From assembly GCA_905221605.1 (NCBI GenBank), contig CAJNDS010002081.1, forward strand, positions 244,976-308,975: DNA of 64,000 bases, given 5' to 3'. The translations under genes and the position numbers were made by a program. The stretch comes from Symbiodinium natans. Its lineage: Eukaryota > Sar > Dinophyceae > Suessiales > Symbiodiniaceae. The notes under the pieces are model-generated. The model was not told where the DNA came from. It saw only the letters and a program-made list of their open reading frames with translations, and made no database searches. The stretch's first letter is position 1. Each line of letters begins with the position of its first letter. Below, piece by piece: positions 60,701-64,000 of this stretch.

Positions 60701-63543
60701 CCTAAACCCTAAACCCCAAACCCTAAACCCCAAACCCTTAACCCCAAACCCTTAACCCCAAAACCCTAAAACCCTAAAACCCCAAACCCCAAACAAACAA
60801 GCCCCCCAGGTGCGGGGCTGTTCTCAACCTCCTGGCCTTGCTGCTCCTGAGCTTCTTTGTCATAGTTGGGTAACATTTTCACATTCTTAAGGGTACTTAA
60901 ACCCAACAAGGAAGAACAATTTACACTCTTAAGGGTACTTAAACCCAATAACGAATAACAGCTTCGATTGTTAATATTATCCCAACCATGAACTAGGCTT
61001 CGTTCGGCTTCCGGAAGGGTCCGCTGCGCAGCCGAAGGCTGCCATGGGCCAGCCGAGGTCCCTCAGACAGAGCCTGGGCTTGCGAAGCTTGATATGATGG
61101 GTTTAGGGTGTAGGGTTTCGGGTTTAGGGTTTAGGGTTTAGGGTTTAGGGTTCAGGGTTGACTAGGACAGTCCCTTCAAAGAGTAGGATTCCCTTGAATA
61201 ATAAGGGCATAAGGGCCCCGATTAGGTACCCCGAATTTCGGAAGGCCACGTATTCTGGCCGGCTCTTGTAGAAGTCCGGGTTTGTCATGTGGGTTTCTTT
61301 GTGGAATGTTCTGAAATCTCTCCTTGCTCTGTTTAGGGTTTAGGGTTTAGGGTTTAGGGTTTCCATCTTCAACAGGTTGCTTCTCCAGCCACGGTGTGGT
61401 GCAGCCATCGTCGCCCTGGTCGCCTCCTACTGCATCATGCTGATGCTGATGGCACCCACGCCCGCTGTCATGAAGAACCAGTACAGCCACTCCTTCACCG
61501 CGTCCACGCTGACGATGATGGGGCACATGTGCCTTGGAGCTGCAAGGAGGGGAGATTTTCTTTCCGAGGCTTCCTCCACCCGCCCTTTTCCCCTTCCCTG
61601 CCACCAGTGCTGAAACAATGAAACGAAGGAAGCGATGTGAGTATTGATCTTAAGGAGCGTGTACCAGATCAAGAAATCAAAAACAGGGAGGTATCCTGAG
61701 GACAGGAAAATGTGCCTACGAGTTATTGTCGAAAGTTCTTGCGCAAGCAACGTCTGACGTGAATCTGCCATAGTGTTCGACTTCTGCCGAAGGTGAAGGA
61801 CATCTTTGGTGTTTGTTTTTTGTCTTCTCGCTCATAACTTGCAGGCACAATTCCGAGTCACGAAGCCTACGGTTGATCGGAGAATCACATCTGAGATTGA
61901 AACCCCTGCCGAGACATCAGGCTCAGAGGGAAGTGGCAAGTGGCAAAATAATCCAGCTGTGTTTGCAGAGACTTCGAAAGTTCCCCACTAAAGTCTGGTG
62001 CAAGTCCAGGGCATCATTTCTAGGCAGGGGCTCAACAGGCCCTGTTTTTGAGTCTGGCGTCCTTCAGCGTCCTTCCCTCGCACACAAGGCAAACGCATAG
62101 CAGAGAGACCCTAAACCCTAACCTTGGGATGTTCCCCCTTATACGAACCGTCCTTAACAGAGATGATAGTACCCCTTACTATAACCCCTATCAAGGACTG
62201 TTCGTATAAGGGTAAACTCCAGGCCTCAAGGGCAGCAACCGCGCTGTCAGGTTCTGCATGTTCGCACCTGCGCCCCTTACTGGCCTGGTCATGGCGAGGG
62301 TGGGAGCCATGCCGGTGATTGTGGCTGGGATTATCTGCGCTGCCCTGACAGCCACTGTGTGCCTTTGGCCAAGATTCCAGACCGTTACGCAACTGGCGTA
62401 GAGTTCGGGGTGCTAGGGTTTGGGATTCTTGGGGTTTGCAGGTTTTGGGGTTTGGAGTTTAGGGACGGGTTTGGGGTGTTTAGGGTTTTGGGGTTTGGAG
62501 TTTAGGGTTTAGGGTTCGGGTTGAGGGTCTTGCGGTTTCAGCACCAGGGCACGGTGCATGATGGCTCTAGGATCCCCCCAATATATAGAGCAGCCTTGGT
62601 GTTGCCTTTGCTTAGAGCGGCAAGGGGAGGTTCTGAGTCCAATGAGATTCAAGAACCCACAATGCTTTGGTTTCAGTCCGTCGAACGTATGCAAATGCCA
62701 TCATGCTCAGACATGCTCAGACTCTGAAGGCTTCAAGCGGCGCACCGCTGCATGCAAGCAAAGCACTGCTTGCCTGTAGATGTCCTGCTGTCGGAAGCTA
62801 AGGCTCTACCTTGGCACTGGTCTCTCATACTTTGTGGTTGGCATGGCGTTGCTTGGCTTTGCAACTTGGACAGCAGCAATGCAGAGGGCACCCTCCCCCC
62901 TAGGACCAAAGCCTACGCCCACTGACACTTTATGGAAGGTCTGCTGGGCAGAGCATTCGCAACTCCAAACTGGAATGGACTGTGCTACTTCTTTTTCAGA
63001 ACAAGCCAAGATTCAGAGAACCTCCTGAAATCTACAGTCTGCAGTCCAAAGTCGCTGGGGGTGAAGGGATGCACTCTCTTATCCAATGCAAAGGAAAGTT
63101 TTGTAATACCCAATCGTATACAATCAAAACATGCAATGCTATGCAGCAATGTAGAATAACGTAACATATCATATAACCGTATAATTGTAATGTCTAATCG
63201 TGTTTCAGATTTTCCTGTAGAATGTGGGGTGTAGATTTTTGGAGCATGCGTGCTGCCTGTGATCTTTCTTGCCACCCTAGGACATAAACCCCAGCCCCCT
63301 CAACCCTAAACCCTAACTTAAACCCTGAACCCTGAACCCTGAACCCTGAACCCTAACTCCTAAACCCTGAACCCTGAACCCTGAACCCTGAACCCTAAAC
63401 CCCAAGCCCTAAACCCTAAACCCTAAACCCTAAGCCTGAAGGCATGGAACTTCATGTACATTGGCGGCTCCGCGCTGCTCACGAAGGCGCACACCCCTGC
63501 GGAGGGCCCCAAGCTGCAGGCAGTGACTGCAGCTGGGCAAGAT
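57565..63543 (+). CDS. Major facilitator superfamily transporter (3' end outside window)
   Basis: Twelve-helix secondary transporter of unknown substrate. Start ATG 57565 (MASGESNGFEEPVKLELPSD). Exons: 57565-~57650; 57796-57911 (LAFAIFASNVATLTLAVART); ~58190-58262; 59095-59217 (YLAGAVVGLLSCAALALGSW); 59438-59468; 59574-59738 (HAQNYRFGAIQAMPSNPPRA then ISLVLFGGVVGAP); 59884-59943 (ALLGPGAISQARDLPLAHAY, GTAAGA donor); 60246-60312 (PFMGIYLCLGGVGMDVLI); 60589-60626; 60810-60858 (CGAVLNLLALLLLSFF); 61376-61541 (MLMLMAPTPAVM and TLTMMGHM); 62251-62356 (MFAPAPLTGLVMARVGAMPV); 62803-62868 (GLSYFVVGMALLGFATW); 63442-63543 (WNFMYIGGSALLTKAHTPAE, GTAAGG donor). RFGA-x-E/Q, RA-x-S, GGV-x-GA, GP, HM-x-MFAP and WNF-x-x-I-GG...LLT are hallmarks of one MFS group. 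The gene continues past 64000. Confidence 0.88.
58990..59375. repeat. CCCTAAA arrays flanking a transporter exon
   Basis: Arrays at 58994-59085 and 59223-59370, on both sides of the exon 59095-59217, both in CCCTAAA orientation. Confidence 0.92.
59470..59573. repeat. CCCTAAA array between two transporter exons
   Basis: About 14 units fill nearly the whole ~105-bp intron between exons 59438-59468 and 59574-59738. GGCCA stands on each side. Confidence 0.92.
60005..60112. mobile_element. MITE-like element, family 2, full copy
   Basis: GAGAGTTACGAAAATCAGGG, CTCCAAGTAGTAGGATTCCC, TTATAATCGGGACCCCAATA, AGGTACCCC and AATGTCGTAAAGCCCCAAGT, in the intron after the exon 59884-59943. Confidence 0.7.
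60477..60562. repeat. CCCTAAA array with 8-bp flanking direct repeat
   Basis: CCCTTTAT occurs at 60477-60484 and 60555-60562, with about nine CCCTAAA units between. Confidence 0.75.
60640..60790. repeat. CCCTAAA/CCCCAAA array
   Basis: About 20 units with CCCCAAA and CCCTTAA variants before the exon 60810-60858. Confidence 0.9.
60859..60992. mobile_element. Short TIR element, family 5, starting at a splice donor
   Basis: The exon ends …TTCTTT and the intron begins GTCATAGTTGGG, which is also the left end of the element. Inside are two direct copies of TCTTAAGGGTACTTAAACCC about 36 bp apart. The right end is AATATTATCCCAACCATGAAC, matching the copy at 37262-37324. Confidence 0.55.
61160..61250. 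mobile_element. MITE-like element, family 2 copy
   Basis: AAAGAGTAGGATTCCCTTGA, AATAATAAGGGCATAAGGGC, GGTACCCC and AATTTCGGAAGGCCACGTA, preceded by a TTTAGGG array (61100-61158). Confidence 0.6.
62126..62216. mobile_element. MITE-like element, family 1 copy
   Basis: GGGATGTTCCCCCTTATACG, AACCGTCCTTAACAG on the left and TATCAAGGACTGTTCGTATA then AGGG on the right. It lies about 35 bp before the acceptor of the transporter exon 62251. Confidence 0.8.
63300..63435. repeat. CCCTAAA/CCCTGAA array
   Basis: CCCTGAA and CCCTAAA units directly before the exon 63442-63543. Confidence 0.9.
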
Positions 63544-63556
63544 GTAAGGATGTGGG

Positions 63557-63716
63557 GGTTTAGGGTTTAGGGTTTAGGGTTTAGGGTTTAGGGTTTAGGG
63601 TTTAGGGTTTAGGGGGTTTACGATGGTAGGGGTACCTTCTTGGGGTCAATATGATAAGGGATCCCTACTTTTTGGGGGGCGATATCAGGGGCGCCCCTAA
63701 GATCGTAAACCCCCAT
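63557..63716. repeat. TTTAGGG array fused to a family 2 element
   Basis: About eight TTTAGGG units (63557-63612) run without a break into GGGGGTTTACGATGGTAGGG, the left end of a family 2 element that closes with AGATCGTAAACCCCCATGTC at about 63716. Confidence 0.8.
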
Positions 63717-64000
63717 GTCGTTCCTTGTCGTTTAGGGCTTAGGAGGTTTTCGGGCAGAGGGGTTGCTCTAAATTCCGGGACCGACATGCGTTCTTATTGC
63801 AAACGCCTACACCGGGCCGCCTCGGGCCTCGGGCCGCCCGGTGCCGTCTGCGCATAGCAGACTAAGGAAAGCTTAGCACCACACACTCCCAGCGGGTCCC
63901 AGACAGGGGGTCCGAGGCGGGGGGCGAAAAGAGAGACACAAGAAGGGTCAACTTGGAACAAGTAAATTCCCAGTATGTTTGGAGCCTACCATGGGGTGCG

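Overview
The window looks like nuclear DNA of a dinoflagellate. Four things point that way. Short GC-rich exons, many of only 30-130 nt, are separated by long introns. Splice sites are mostly AG|G acceptors with GT or GC donors, and several introns have short direct repeats at both ends. A near-match to the 3' end of the dinoflagellate spliced leader lies at 13318-13333. The seven-base telomere-type unit TTTAGGG/CCCTAAA is scattered through the whole window as dozens of short interstitial arrays. I cannot name the genus. Almost none of the long open frames are genes: most are microsatellites or satellites, and the true exons were found by joining short conserved blocks across introns.

Layout. 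1-1990: TTCGAAGG-rich satellite flanked on both sides by a ~60-bp repeat. 1992-2710 (-): decayed retroelement RNase H fragment. 2966-11924 (+): UDP-glycosyltransferase with signal peptide, C-terminal membrane anchor and KKxx tail. 11925-14900: intergenic, with the spliced-leader relict and a candidate retrogene. 14949-23635 (+): voltage-gated cation-channel-like gene (S1-S6 pieces, then EF-hand-like exons). 23900-33080: microsatellites and unassigned exon-like blocks. 33505-36178 (+): FCP1/SCP-type DLDETL phosphatase. 36962-49156 (+): exon-like blocks and a coiled-coil protein. 50099-54880 (+): a protein ending in a RapZ C-terminal-type domain. 55055-56860 (+): a second coiled-coil exon cluster. 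57565 to beyond 63543 (+): major-facilitator transporter, cut by the window edge. Every recognisable host gene is on the + strand, as expected for dinoflagellate unidirectional gene clusters. The genes share no obvious pathway.

The most unusual signal is in the introns. Telomere-like arrays sit at intron ends with a bias: TTTAGGG-type just after donors and CCCTAAA-type before acceptors, so many introns carry complementary arms. In two introns a non-standard variant is mirrored on both arms (GGGTGTT against AACACCC, and TATAGGG against CCCTATA). Several arrays are flanked by 8-50 bp direct repeats that look like target-site or break-repair duplications. At least five families of short inverted-repeat (MITE/introner-like) elements occupy the same introns. 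This is consistent with repeated creation or enlargement of introns by telomere-like insertions and by small TIR elements.
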